IMG/VR virus record: IMGVR_UViG_3300011111_000001
Span: 1 to 43,384 of that record
DNA: 43,384 nt
Reading direction: 5' to 3' (one strand)
Origin: a virus
The notes under the pieces were generated by a model, which saw only the letters and a program-made list of their open reading frames with translations, had not been told where the DNA came from and searched no databases. The translations under genes and the position numbers were made by a program. Position 1 is the stretch's first letter. Each line of letters begins with the position of its first letter. Shown one piece after another: positions 32,774 to 38,803 of the stretch.

Positions 32774-32908
32774 TGACGTGATGACCACCGTAAAGCTCCC
32801 GCTTCCCTCGGTGGGCATGATGCCTCCCTCGTGGTGAGGGTTCTGGAAGCACTCACCGCGCCCAAACTCCAAGCCCGGTTAGCCCTTGTGCTCTCCGGGC
32901 TTCTTTTT
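32774..32908 (+). ncRNA. Candidate small structured RNA (~135 nt)
   Basis: The interval is bounded by a good promoter and a terminator with no substantial ORF. It contains a 9-bp hairpin (32830-32838 with 32852-32860, one G-T pair). Its 13-base loop includes GGAAGC, complementary to GCTTCC at 32801-32806, so a pseudoknot is possible. An 18-codon ORF (32781-32837, MTTVKLPLPSVGMMPPSW) with a poor ribosome site is the only coding option. It is not a tRNA: there is no acceptor stem or anticodon arm of the right spacing. Function unknown; regulatory or packaging RNA roles are speculation. Confidence 0.5.
32871..32908 (+). terminator. Rho-independent terminator
   Basis: AAGCCCGG (32871-32878) pairs with CCGGGCTT (32895-32902) and is followed by CTTTTTG. 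It ends the short transcript from the promoter at 32739. Confidence 0.8.
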
Positions 32909-33014
32909 GTCCGCTATCAGGGTGATCGGTGCTCCCCGCACTTTTAGGGCTCAACGCGCTATACGCAACGGTTTCAGGTGATCGGTTGCTTTTGGTTAGC
33001 ACGGGTGCTATCAG

Positions 33015-33033
33015 TAGCATAGCTGCTATGCTA
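33015..33033. repeat. Perfect 9-bp palindrome followed by T-rich tract
   Basis: TAGCATAGC and GCTATGCTA are separated by one base and followed by atttttattttt. It could act as a plus-strand terminator or as a protein-binding operator. A second inverted pair, TAGCAC-gg-GTGCTA, lies 5 bases upstream. Confidence 0.75.
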
Positions 33034-33569
33034 ATTTTTATTTTTCACGTGCGCTCTGGACTATGGGGGTCTGAGGGGATTTACCGCGATGGTGGCATGT
33101 TTAGGGGTACCCACCCCCCGCACCCCCTTAGCACAAATGACAAATGGAAGATGCCCAACGGCGCGCCGAGCGGGGCGGGCTAGGGGCCGCTAAGTCATTG
33201 ATAACATTAGGCTAGCACGCGTACTATCCCATAATATACATTATGACAAATATAACACTGAGCAATATCAAGGGCTTAGCGTTCTGGCAGTGCTATGAGT
33301 GTAGGAATAGGCAAGGCTAGTAGCACTGTTAGCACGGCTGCCACGCTATGAGCACGGCTAGCACAGCAACCACGCTAATCATCTCCGTGCGCGCGTGGCA
33401 GGGTAGACAAAATGCCCGATGGGCTGCCCAGCGCACTCCAAGCACATAGCGTCTATGTCGTAACCTACCGTCAATAGCACCCCATTTAGCACCCAATGCA
33501 TCATTTCGACCTTATAGCCCCTTTACCCTCCTTCACCCCTAACCGTAGCACTCATGCCCTAGCGGCACT

Positions 33570-33589
33570 CTCCCCCCTAAAGGGGGGAG
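33570..33589. repeat. GC-rich hairpin
   Basis: CTCCCCCC and GGGGGGAG form an 8-bp perfect stem with a taaa loop, extendable by ACG/CGT-type pairs after a 2-base bulge. There is no T-tract. It may insulate the origin-like region from the downstream promoter. Confidence 0.7.
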
Positions 33590-33700
33590 TGCACGCAAAG
33601 GGGCTGAATGCACAGGTTAACTTAACAACTATTCTTCCTTTAGCACCCGATCACGTTCCGAATGGTTAAATCAACCTCTCGCACCCTCGCGCGGCGCTTG

Positions 33701-33729
33701 TTGTGTTAGCGTGGATGCTATGCTACAAT
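33701..33729 (+). promoter_or_regulatory. Promoter for the small-gene region
   Basis: TTGTGT, 17 bases, then TACAAT (5 of 6 to the -10 consensus). It lies 30 bases upstream of the first small plus-strand gene and just after the repeat cluster. Confidence 0.6.
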
Positions 33730-33759
33730 GACGCCAACGCAACGAACGGAGTGGACCCG

Positions 33760-33912
33760 ATGGACTATACTGTAATAACGTTTCTGTTGGCACTTGTTGT
33801 CACGTTTGCCATGATAATGGTACGCGCGTACACAATAGCCGCGATGGCGCTTTGTGTGCTTGCAGGCTTCGCACTCGGTCTCGCGCTCCGAACTCTTGGA
33901 GGTGCGTTATGA
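33760..33912 (+). CDS. Small membrane protein, 50 aa
   Basis: The ORF starts MDYTVITFLLALVVTFAMIM, a transmembrane helix, and has a second hydrophobic helix AAMALCVLAGFALGLAL, with RAY between. An ACGGAG ribosome site is 8 bases before the ATG, and a promoter lies just upstream. It ends in an ATGA overlap with another small membrane protein. Phages often place such host-interaction proteins first in early operons, but no function is recognised. An upstream in-frame ATG at 33703 would overlap the promoter and is not chosen. Confidence 0.65.
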   Translation: MDYTVITFLLALVVTFAMIMVRAYTIAAMALCVLAGFALGLALRTLGGAL

Positions 33913-34022
33913 CGCCACTGTCACTAGCACTCATACTAATAGCACTCTGGGCACTCGGGGCGCGCACTAGCGCACTCTTCATGCTCATGGTGCTTATTGG
34001 TTCTATCGTCACACAAGCTTAA
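33909..34022 (+). CDS. Small membrane protein, 37 aa
   Basis: The ATG overlaps the upstream stop (ATGA). The peptide is mostly hydrophobic: SLALILIALWALGA, then a short RTSA turn and LFMLMVLIGSIVTQA. It could form one or two membrane helices. Translational coupling and matching hydrophobic character suggest the pair act together. No family is recognised. Confidence 0.55.
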   Translation: MTPLSLALILIALWALGARTSALFMLMVLIGSIVTQA

Positions 34023-34034
34023 GGAGCGGACGCC

Positions 34035-34361
34035 ATGCCCCCGGATAACGGCAACAACGGTAACAACGGTAACGGTAACAACGGTAACGGTAACAACGGT
34101 AACGGCAACAACGGCAACAACGGTAACGGTAACGGCAACAACGGTAACGGCAACAACGGCAACAACGGTAATAACGGCAACAACGGTAATAACGGCAATA
34201 AGCCACCGTTCAACCCGTCGCTCACCCGTGCCAAGGGCCGCCAGATGCGCAGCGCACCCCACAACGTGGTTAAGCGTGTCACGCGGGTTAATGGCCGCGA
34301 CCACGTTGTGATAATGCTAGCTGACGGGGGCCCGCAGCCTTTCCGTTACTATGAAGATTGA
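34035..34361 (+). CDS. Asn-Gly repeat protein with basic C-terminal domain
   Basis: The 108-aa protein consists of MPPD, a 51-residue run of NGN/NNG repeats (residues 5-55), and a ~50-residue basic domain (SLTRAKGRQMRSAPHNVVKRV, HVVIMLADGGPQPFRYYED; quoted in parts). AAGGAG 8 bases before the ATG supports the start. The repeat is purely Asn/Gly, likely disordered or amyloid-prone, and is encoded by alternating aacggt/aacggc/aac units. The basic end could bind nucleic acid. No family is recognised. The frame is preferred over antisense Leu-Pro frames because it has the ribosome site and operon position. Confidence 0.7.
   Translation: MPPDNGNNGNNGNGNNGNGNNGNGNNGNNGNGNGNNGNGNNGNNGNNGNNGNNGNKPPFNPSLTRAKGRQMRSAPHNVVKRVTRVNGRDHVVIMLADGGPQPFRYYED
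34047..34199 (+). repeat. Low-complexity aac/ggt codon repeat
   Basis: The 153 bases are built only from AAC/AAT and GGT/GGC codons in 6- and 9-base units. Copy-number change by slippage is likely in such a tract. Confidence 0.9.
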
Positions 34362-34379
34362 GCGTGCATAACAAACTTG

Positions 34380-34409
34380 TTGACACAACGCCCCGCGCTA
34401 CTGTATTAA
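34380..34409 (+). promoter_or_regulatory. Promoter for the 34.46-kb gene
   Basis: Perfect TTGACA at 34380-34385, then TATTAA at 34404-34409 (18-base spacer; other registers possible). The element CGTGCATAAC, shared with other promoters here, lies just upstream at 34363. Confidence 0.6.
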
Positions 34410-34431
34410 CGTACATGAAGCGCGGGGCGTT
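34387..34431. repeat. 13-bp perfect inverted repeat across the promoter
   Basis: AACGCCCCGCGCT (34387-34399) is exactly complementary to AGCGCGGGGCGTT (34419-34431). The left arm fills the promoter spacer and the right arm lies at the expected transcription start. It is a candidate operator, or a terminator-like hairpin for transcripts entering from upstream (no T-tract). Confidence 0.8.
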
Positions 34432-34463
34432 CTGCTACGTGCACTACGTAAGAGGGCTACACA

Positions 34464-34784
34464 ATGACCAAAGTGTTGATTAGATCGTACCGCACCGAAC
34501 CGCTCAAAGGTAAGGCTGTTGCTATCTTCCCCGAGCTGTCTGCATCACGTGACGGTAGCAAAATGGTCTGCTACGACCAAGAGGGCCACAACTCTATGAG
34601 CCTTGGCGCTATGGTAGAGCTTACAGAACGAACCGACGATTGCGACATTCAGGCGATGGTGCTTAACCGTCTTAGCAGCATTGGCTACCAAGACTTGGAG
34701 CTGGTGCAGGACTTCACCGTTGCCATGTACACCGAGCGCAAAGCACAGGCCGCCAAGGACTGGGCCGCTTGCGCTAACTCCTAA
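34464..34784 (+). CDS. Hypothetical protein, 106 aa
   Basis: The protein begins MTKVLIRSYRTEPLKGKAVA and appears to be a compact alpha/beta fold with an acidic middle (ELTERTDDCDIQAM) and a helical C-terminus (YTERKAQAAKDWAACANS). AGAGGG lies upstream of the ATG, and a promoter with operator-like repeat precedes it. Its stop codon is the first base region of a 70-bp direct repeat. No family was recognised. An early host-takeover or regulatory role is only suggested by position. Confidence 0.65.
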   Translation: MTKVLIRSYRTEPLKGKAVAIFPELSASRDGSKMVCYDQEGHNSMSLGAMVELTERTDDCDIQAMVLNRLSSIGYQDLELVQDFTVAMYTERKAQAAKDWAACANS

Positions 34785-34851
34785 GCTGTCTTTCGATGCG
34801 CCTCACCTACCGGGGCGTATCAATGGACAACTAAGAGGGTTACATCATGAA
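34782..34851 (+). repeat. 70-bp direct repeat, copy 1 (stop-to-start leader)
   Basis: The copy is identical to 35232-35301 over 70 bases. It runs from the TAA of the upstream gene to the ATGAA of the next, and includes an imperfect hairpin (gatgcgcc / ggcgtatc) and the ribosome site AAGAGGG. It therefore works as a 5' leader in both places. Confidence 0.97.
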
Positions 34852-34963
34852 CTGGTACAGGATAACAAAGAGCGACTACTACGCGCGTGGTGCCATGCGC
34901 AACCCGGACCTAATGCGCAAGGCGGACGCAAAAGGCCGTTGGAAATACTACGCTAAACACTAA
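34847..34963 (+). CDS. Small basic protein, 38 aa
   Basis: The ORF starts at the ATG inside the 70-bp repeat leader and ends in TAA. It is rich in Lys, Arg, Tyr and Trp (MNWYRITKSDYYARGAMRN, ending GRWKYYAKH). The duplicated leader with its ribosome site argues that this short frame is translated. No family is recognised. A small nucleic-acid- or protein-binding inhibitor is possible. Confidence 0.6.
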   Translation: MNWYRITKSDYYARGAMRNPDLMRKADAKGRWKYYAKH

Positions 34964-34979
34964 GCAATGGGAGTACCAA

Positions 34980-35234
34980 ATGACACACATTAAGCTAACC
35001 AACCCGACGGGGCGCAGTACAGAAGCCCGCGTGCTTGAGTACAATGGCGACGAATACTTCTTTAGCTACCAGACTTGCGTGGCCTTTCGGGGTATTGCGT
35101 CGGACAAACAGTACCGCAAGATTAAACGCAAGAACAAATGGGGGCGCACCACGAGCAAACACTTTAAGGAGATGGGGTGCGCAGACTTCCAAGAGATTGA
35201 GGACGCGGACACGTTCGCCGCGCTACTCCCTTAA
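34980..35234 (+). CDS. Hypothetical phage protein, 84 aa
   Basis: The sequence (MTHIKLTNPTGRSTEARVLE, YFFSYQTCVAFRGIA, and WGRTTSKHFKEMG) follows a pattern I associate with small conserved phage proteins: an N-terminal sheet with a T-G-R-x-TEA turn, a central SYxTxVAF strand, and a TTSKH motif near the end. The 307-aa protein at 36522 contains a related STAKH motif, so the two may share a fold. The ATG follows GGGAG eight bases away. Function unknown. Confidence 0.68.
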   Translation: MTHIKLTNPTGRSTEARVLEYNGDEYFFSYQTCVAFRGIASDKQYRKIKRKNKWGRTTSKHFKEMGCADFQEIEDADTFAALLP

Positions 35235-35301
35235 GCTGTCTTTCGATGCGCCTCACCTACCGGGGCGTATCAATGGACAACTAAGAGGGTTACATCATGA
35301 A
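35232..35301 (+). repeat. 70-bp direct repeat, copy 2 (stop-to-start leader)
   Basis: Identical to 34782-34851, 450 bases downstream, again joining a TAA to the next gene's ATGAA. Confidence 0.97.
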
Positions 35302-35560
35302 AATAACTATCAAAGTTCTACCCGAGGGCTGGCGCGACGAGCTTAACGCCACATACCGCCAACGCCCAGCCGCAGCGGACGCGCTGCGCCGCGTGGTTGA
35401 CGTGCTGACCCGCAGCCAAGCCGAGGCAGACACTAAGCTAGGGCTCAAAGCTCACAGCGAAGCGCGGCGCGTTGCGTCCATGATCGAAAACCACAGCGCG
35501 GGTGGCACCGTTCAGGTGCGGGACTATACTGTAATCGCCACGGTGTCACGCCATGCGTAA
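35297..35560 (+). CDS. Hypothetical protein, 87 aa
   Basis: Translation starts within copy 2 of the 70-bp leader. The protein has a short N-terminal strand (KITIKVLPEGW), a long helical and charged region (ADALRRVVDVLTRSQAEADTK, quoted in part) and C-terminal strands (GTVQVRDYTVIATVSRHA). No family is recognised. The next ORF's ATG lies inside its last codons. It shares its leader, but no protein similarity, with the 38-aa gene. Confidence 0.62.
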   Translation: MKITIKVLPEGWRDELNATYRQRPAAADALRRVVDVLTRSQAEADTKLGLKAHSEARRVASMIENHSAGGTVQVRDYTVIATVSRHA

Positions 35561-35660
35561 GACAACTGACACGGTAGCGGCTATAATATTCGTAACGTGC
35601 GTAGGGTTAGCGCTTGGGAATAGCCTGCTTTGCGCAGTAGTGGAGTTAGCAACACAATGA
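35553..35660 (+). CDS. Small membrane protein, 35 aa
   Basis: The ORF overlaps the previous gene by 8 bases and the next by 4 (ATGA). The peptide has one hydrophobic helix (VAAIIFVTCVGLALGNSLLCAVV) with a charged start (MRKTTD); shown pieces total one membrane span. Coupled overlaps on both sides support translation. No family is recognised. Confidence 0.5.
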   Translation: MRKTTDTVAAIIFVTCVGLALGNSLLCAVVELATQ

Positions 35661-35887
35661 AAGAGCTGTATACGTTGCACGTAAGCAACCCTAAAACGCC
35701 GTGGCGCTTTGGAAAGGTGCTTAAGTTCACAAGCAAGGCGGGGCGCTCTTGCGTGTCCGCTCGCCTACGCAAAATAGGGCTTAGCGTCGAAAAAGGCGAG
35801 AGCGAATGGTGCAACGCGCACCCAAGCACCGCAGAATACGCTATGCGCAAAATATTCGGCATGGAAGAGGCCACCAGTGATGAGTAA
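35657..35887 (+). CDS. Hypothetical protein, 76 aa
   Basis: The ATG overlaps the upstream stop, and a longer upstream reading lacks a ribosome site. The protein is basic in its first half (KTPWRFGKVLKFTSKAGRS) with SARLRKIGLSVEKGESEW and ends acidic (MEEATSDE). It may be a small helix-rich DNA-mimic or binding protein, but nothing is recognised. Its stop overlaps the next gene by 8 bases. Confidence 0.58.
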   Translation: MKELYTLHVSNPKTPWRFGKVLKFTSKAGRSCVSARLRKIGLSVEKGESEWCNAHPSTAEYAMRKIFGMEEATSDE

Positions 35888-36320
35888 GGGTGGAAAACAG
35901 CAATACGCATACCTAGCCGCAGACTTGGCCGCAAGTGGCGATGATCAAGCAGGTTACGCCGCGTGTGCGCGCGGTGGTCTGGACCAACAAAATACAATCG
36001 TAGTTATGGCGCGCGACATACATGCACGCATGGTTAGCGAAGTTAACGACTTAGGAAGCCGATCTGCGGAGCTGTACAAGCTCCCTAGTGACATAGGTGA
36101 CGGTTACTACCTAGCTGCCATCGTGGCGGTGGGCGCGTGCCATATAACCTTGTTAAACCACTGCACACGGGGTGAGGCCCTCGTCCACACTTCTTACATA
36201 AACGGAGCGCGCAAGGCTCCACCGACGGAACTTAGCCAGCACGCCAGCGAGACCCGTGCGCAATTCCTAGCGCGTGGGGAAGCTGTAGTTAGAGCGCTAG
36301 CAAGGGAGTTAAAGCCATGA
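35880..36320 (+). CDS. Hypothetical protein, 146 aa
   Basis: The protein begins MSKGGKQQYAYLAADLAASG and is largely helical with several Ala-rich stretches (GYAACARGGLDQQN, YYLAAIVAVGACHI) and a charged C-terminal helix. I chose the ATG at 35880 over a GTG one codon earlier. There is no membrane segment of full length and no catalytic motif. Its stop overlaps the next start by four bases. No family is recognised. Confidence 0.62.
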   Translation: MSKGGKQQYAYLAADLAASGDDQAGYAACARGGLDQQNTIVVMARDIHARMVSEVNDLGSRSAELYKLPSDIGDGYYLAAIVAVGACHITLLNHCTRGEALVHTSYINGARKAPPTELSQHASETRAQFLARGEAVVRALARELKP

Positions 36321-36517
36321 GCAATTATGTACACGTTAGCAAGCGCGTCGGGTTGACCCTACTTACCATAAGCACGGCTAAGGGCACTGTCACAGCGTAC
36401 CTAACGGACAACGAAGCAAAAGACTTGACAGGTAACATAGAGCATGCTACGTACTTGCCCTACGTAGACAGCCTACCAGTCATAGAACTATCTAACCCGA
36501 TTAATGAAAAGGAATAA
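36317..36517 (+). CDS. Hypothetical protein, 66 aa
   Basis: The ATG overlaps the upstream TGA (ATGA). The peptide looks like a small beta-rich domain (YVHVSKRVGLTLLTISTAKG, VTAYLTDNEAKDL) with an acidic end. It lacks Cys and membrane segments. No family is recognised. It ends four bases before the start of the 307-aa gene, within its ribosome-site region. Confidence 0.58.
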   Translation: MSNYVHVSKRVGLTLLTISTAKGTVTAYLTDNEAKDLTGNIEHATYLPYVDSLPVIELSNPINEKE

Positions 36518-36521
36518 CACA

Positions 36522-37445
36522 ATGTCTAGAACTCACAACGAAGTCGCGCACCTTTGGGCAAACGGTACCCGCACTAACCTACGCGGCTTTAATATGTTTA
36601 GTGACGGCAGCACCATCTACAGCTACGGCCGCCACTTCCCGATAGCCCGTAAGCTTGGGACTACATACAACAACTGCGAAGTTGTGCTGTTTAACTCCAA
36701 TGGTTACAGCGTCAGCACAGCGAAACATAAAACCATCGTGTATCGCGCGCTCAACCGCGACACGTTTAAGATATTCACAGTGCCGAACGTGCAACCTGCT
36801 AACTGTGAATGGACGCGCGACCTTAGCCCAGAGCTGCATGCCGAAAACGTACAAGCGTATTGCGCCGACATTCTGGACTACATCGAAAAGGCAGAACGCG
36901 CTAGAAAGCACGGGCATTACCATGCGCGCCGCGCACAAGACATGCTAATTGAGCTAAACGAGTACGTAGACGCGTTTGGCCTTGGCAGCCCGGATATAGA
37001 CGTTCATAGCCTACAGCAGCGCGCCGAACAGATGCTATCCGTTGCTCAGAGAGCGCGACGCCTTGACGACGAGCGCCGTGCGGCGCGTAGCGAAGAGCTA
37101 GCGCAACAGTGGGCGGAGGGCGCGTCGACTGAATGCCCCCATACGCCGGTCCCATACGTGCGCGTCAATGGTAATCTGATCGAGACCTCTTGGGGTGCTA
37201 AAATCCCGCTCAGGACGGGCTTGTTGCTCTTGGACATGGCTACCCGGTGCCGAGATGGTCAAAAGGCCTTCACGCCCGATAAAAAGCACCCTGTGGGCGC
37301 GTTCTATCTGGATCGGATCGACGCGGACGGGACTTTACACGTCGGCTGTCACCATCTGCCTTATGACCGCTTGTATAGCGCGGCCATGATAGCAGGTGCT
37401 GAGCTCGTGCCGTCGGGCTTTTGGCGTATACCAGAAAGCGCGTAG
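36522..37445 (+). CDS. Conserved-looking phage protein of unknown function, 307 aa
   Basis: The N-terminal ~90 residues (VAHLWANGTR, GFNMFSDGSTIYSYGRHFPIA, VVLFNSNGYSVSTAKH, each quoted in part) follow a pattern I have seen in many hypothetical phage proteins: an H-x-WA start, a TIYSYGxHFPxA core and a STxKH strand. The middle (residues ~115-200) is a long charged helical region. The last ~100 residues hold a second beta domain (PYVRVNGNLIETSWGAKIPL). The ATG at 36522 has AAAAGGAA eight bases upstream; an ATG six codons earlier lies in the previous gene. Function unknown. Confidence 0.75.
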   Translation: MSRTHNEVAHLWANGTRTNLRGFNMFSDGSTIYSYGRHFPIARKLGTTYNNCEVVLFNSNGYSVSTAKHKTIVYRALNRDTFKIFTVPNVQPANCEWTRDLSPELHAENVQAYCADILDYIEKAERARKHGHYHARRAQDMLIELNEYVDAFGLGSPDIDVHSLQQRAEQMLSVAQRARRLDDERRAARSEELAQQWAEGASTECPHTPVPYVRVNGNLIETSWGAKIPLRTGLLLLDMATRCRDGQKAFTPDKKHPVGAFYLDRIDADGTLHVGCHHLPYDRLYSAAMIAGAELVPSGFWRIPESA

Positions 37446-37453
37446 TTTTCACC

Positions 37454-37477
37454 GTGCGCACCTTGAGGGGTGCGTAC
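37454..37477 (+). other. Hairpin after the 307-aa gene
   Basis: GTGCGCACC (37454-37462) pairs with GGTGCGTAC (37469-37477) with one G-T pair and a six-base loop. It lies in the short gap before the next small gene and lacks a T-tract, so an mRNA stabiliser or attenuator is more likely than a full terminator. Confidence 0.5.
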
Positions 37478-37509
37478 GTATGAACACTGCACAACTAGGA
37501 GGGCGGGAT

Positions 37510-37743
37510 ATGCCTATATACCATAAGAGTTCAGCGAACCATAGAACCCCTGAGCGAGGATATACTATGTGCCTGCGCGCGGGCACGGTATCGCTACAGC
37601 AGCGGGGCCCAGACGATTTTATAGTCCGTTACGGCATGCAAGTAACCGACGGGCTAGGCTACGCGCACGCTGCTAAAGAGCTAGGCCAATGCCTTATGCA
37701 TCAAGCCGCGTGCGGTGGTAAGCTAGATAACGCGGGGGGTTAG
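37510..37743 (+). CDS. Hypothetical protein, 77 aa
   Basis: The ATG at 37510 is preceded by AGGAGGG with good spacing; another in-frame ATG at 37480 (87 aa) is possible. The protein contains CLRAGTVSLQQRGPDDFIV and a VTDGLGYAHAAKELGQCLM helix, so it may be a compact alpha/beta domain. It has a few Cys but no CxxC pair. No family is recognised. It ends three bases before the zinc-ribbon gene. Confidence 0.58.
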   Translation: MPIYHKSSANHRTPERGYTMCLRAGTVSLQQRGPDDFIVRYGMQVTDGLGYAHAAKELGQCLMHQAACGGKLDNAGG

Positions 37744-37746
37744 ACC

Positions 37747-37932
37747 ATGGCATACGTGGCGCGGTTTAACCTGCCGCTGGTAAATAGGTGGTACACTTGC
37801 GTTAAGTGCAAAACACTTAAAGTGTTTAAGACTGACCACACTGGCAAGGTGGTAGGGCACTGCCCAACGTGCGGTAAAAAGAAGCCGCACTATTACTCTG
37901 GAGTTGTGAAAAATGAAAGTAAGACTAAGTAG
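37747..37932 (+). CDS. Small zinc-ribbon protein, 61 aa
   Basis: Two CxxC pairs (CVKC near residue 18 and CPTC near residue 39) are spaced as in zinc ribbons, with basic residues after the second pair (GKKKPHYYSG). The fold is probably a single zinc ribbon that binds nucleic acid or a host protein. The ATG comes three bases after the upstream stop with a short leader. The next tiny ORF begins within its last codons. Confidence 0.72.
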   Translation: MAYVARFNLPLVNRWYTCVKCKTLKVFKTDHTGKVVGHCPTCGKKKPHYYSGVVKNESKTK

Positions 37933-37996
37933 CGGCGAGCACGCAGGCTTTGTGCAACCTACCGTCATGTACTCTCGAAAGGATGCCGAGGCATGA
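37913..37996 (+). CDS. Tiny ORF, 27 aa
   Basis: It overlaps the end of the zinc-ribbon gene and its TGA overlaps the next ATG (ATGA), which suggests a role in coupling translation. The peptide is MKVRLSSGEHAGFVQPTVMY plus seven residues. It could be a translational coupler without a function of its own. Confidence 0.4.
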   Translation: MKVRLSSGEHAGFVQPTVMYSRKDAEA

Positions 37997-38241
37997 GGCA
38001 GCACATACGCGCGGCGCTAAGGGAAGCCAAGCGCCAAGGTGGGCAGGCGGAATACGTGCCGTCCACCCCGCACGGGGTTATACGCCTAACAGACCCGAGA
38101 GGGCGAACATGCGAACTGCGGGTGTCTACATCGCCGCGTTGCATGGCGCACGTAGCTAACATAGTGCGCGGGCAGGTGCGCAAGTTTATGAAGGGTGGCG
38201 ACCTGCCACGCCTACCGGATCAGGAGAGAAGCCATGGTTAG
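37993..38241 (+). CDS. Hypothetical basic protein, 82 aa
   Basis: The protein is strongly basic (MRQHIRAALREAKRQGGQAE, VANIVRGQVRKFMKGG), with a central strand pair (GVIRLTDPRGRTCELRV). Amphipathic basic helices at both ends suggest nucleic-acid binding. The ATG overlaps the preceding tiny ORF's stop. Its end overlaps the next gene by eight bases. No family is recognised. Confidence 0.6.
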   Translation: MRQHIRAALREAKRQGGQAEYVPSTPHGVIRLTDPRGRTCELRVSTSPRCMAHVANIVRGQVRKFMKGGDLPRLPDQERSHG

Positions 38242-38422
38242 CAAGCTAGAGGACTACGCCATAAGGCAGGCCATCAAGCACATAGACGCGGCTGTTAAGG
38301 AGCTTAACGCTACGGACGACATGCCGCTAGGCAAAGAGGCCGGGAACATCCGCAACGCTAGGGCGCAAGCCGGGGACGCGAGAGGCGTCCTTATGGCCGT
38401 CATAGATCAAGACTTCATATGA
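38234..38422 (+). CDS. Hypothetical helical protein, 62 aa
   Basis: The ATG at 38234 follows the ribosome site AGGAGAGAAGCC, also used by the next gene. The peptide is helical and mixed in charge (KLEDYAIRQAIKHIDAAVKE, NIRNARAQAGDARGVLMAVI). A small dimeric helical bundle is possible. No family is recognised. An upstream in-frame ATG lies in the previous gene without a ribosome site. Confidence 0.62.
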   Translation: MVSKLEDYAIRQAIKHIDAAVKELNATDDMPLGKEAGNIRNARAQAGDARGVLMAVIDQDFI

Positions 38423-38433
38423 GGAGAGAAGCC

Positions 38434-38754
38434 ATGAACATGATTAAGCTAAAGGACTGGGTACGAGAGGCGCATAAAGTCAAAGAGCTGCACGACGCTA
38501 CATTAAAGGCGTACTGTAGCGGTAATGGCTACCCCCACGCCTCGCTGTTTATGACCATAGAGCTGCATGACAAGCACCTCGCTATTGAAGTGCGCGCGTA
38601 TGATTGCTGCCCGGCCACTAACGCGGGCGCGCGGAGGGAGCTCACGTATGAGGAGCTTAACTGCGCCCCTGTGAACATACTCGCGCGCAACGCGGAGTTT
38701 GCGCTCCGAGACCTCAAGCGCTCTGTCATAAGTAACATTGACAACGCGGTTTGA
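38434..38754 (+). CDS. Hypothetical protein, 106 aa
   Basis: It starts after GAGGAGAGAAGCC, nearly the same leader as the preceding gene. The protein has a helical N-terminus (DWVREAHKVKELHDATLKAY), a beta section (SLFMTIELHDKHLAIEVRAY) with a Cys pair, and a basic C-terminal helix (ARNAEFALRDLKRSVI). It is the last gene before a TTGACA promoter. No family is recognised. Confidence 0.62.
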   Translation: MNMIKLKDWVREAHKVKELHDATLKAYCSGNGYPHASLFMTIELHDKHLAIEVRAYDCCPATNAGARRELTYEELNCAPVNILARNAEFALRDLKRSVISNIDNAV

Positions 38755-38774
38755 TACGTGGTTAAAAATACCTG

Positions 38775-38803
38775 TTGACACGCATGTATGATACGTGCAT
38801 AAC
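38775..38803 (+). promoter_or_regulatory. Promoter for the 38.85-kb operon
   Basis: Perfect TTGACA, 17 bases, then CATAAC. The -10 lies in CGTGCATAACTTGTTT (38794-38809), matched 15 of 16 by the promoter at 43227. Confidence 0.7.

Larger units (their letters stand above)
32996..33646. repeat. Cluster of TAGCAC repeats in the non-coding hub; candidate origin or control region
   Basis: TAGCAC occurs on the plus strand at 32997, 33129, 33213, 33321, 33330, 33359, 33475, 33487, 33546 and 33641, and in reverse at 33005 and 33290. By chance about 0.3 would be expected in 650 bases. Longer pieces also repeat (AGCACGGCT twice, CCACGCTA twice at 33331-33376). An AT-rich patch with the inverted repeat CATAAT-atac-ATTATG lies at 33230-33245. 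There is no supported gene from 32614 to 33759 apart from the RNA candidate. Iteron-like repeats next to AT-rich DNA suggest a replication origin or a regulator-binding array; this is inference. Confidence 0.65.

Noticed and set aside
32800-32870. Possible tRNA (hairpins and GGTTC)
   Set aside because: No acceptor stem, D arm or anticodon arm with correct spacing can be drawn.
32929-33183. 84-codon plus-strand ORF with a hydrophobic stretch
   Set aside because: It starts with a GTG lacking a ribosome site and runs across the palindromes and TAGCAC repeats, so it is better explained as chance.
34009-34304. Minus-strand Leu-Pro and Cys-Arg-Tyr repeat frames
   Set aside because: They are mirror readings of the Asn-Gly codon repeat; only the plus frame has a ribosome site and operon context.
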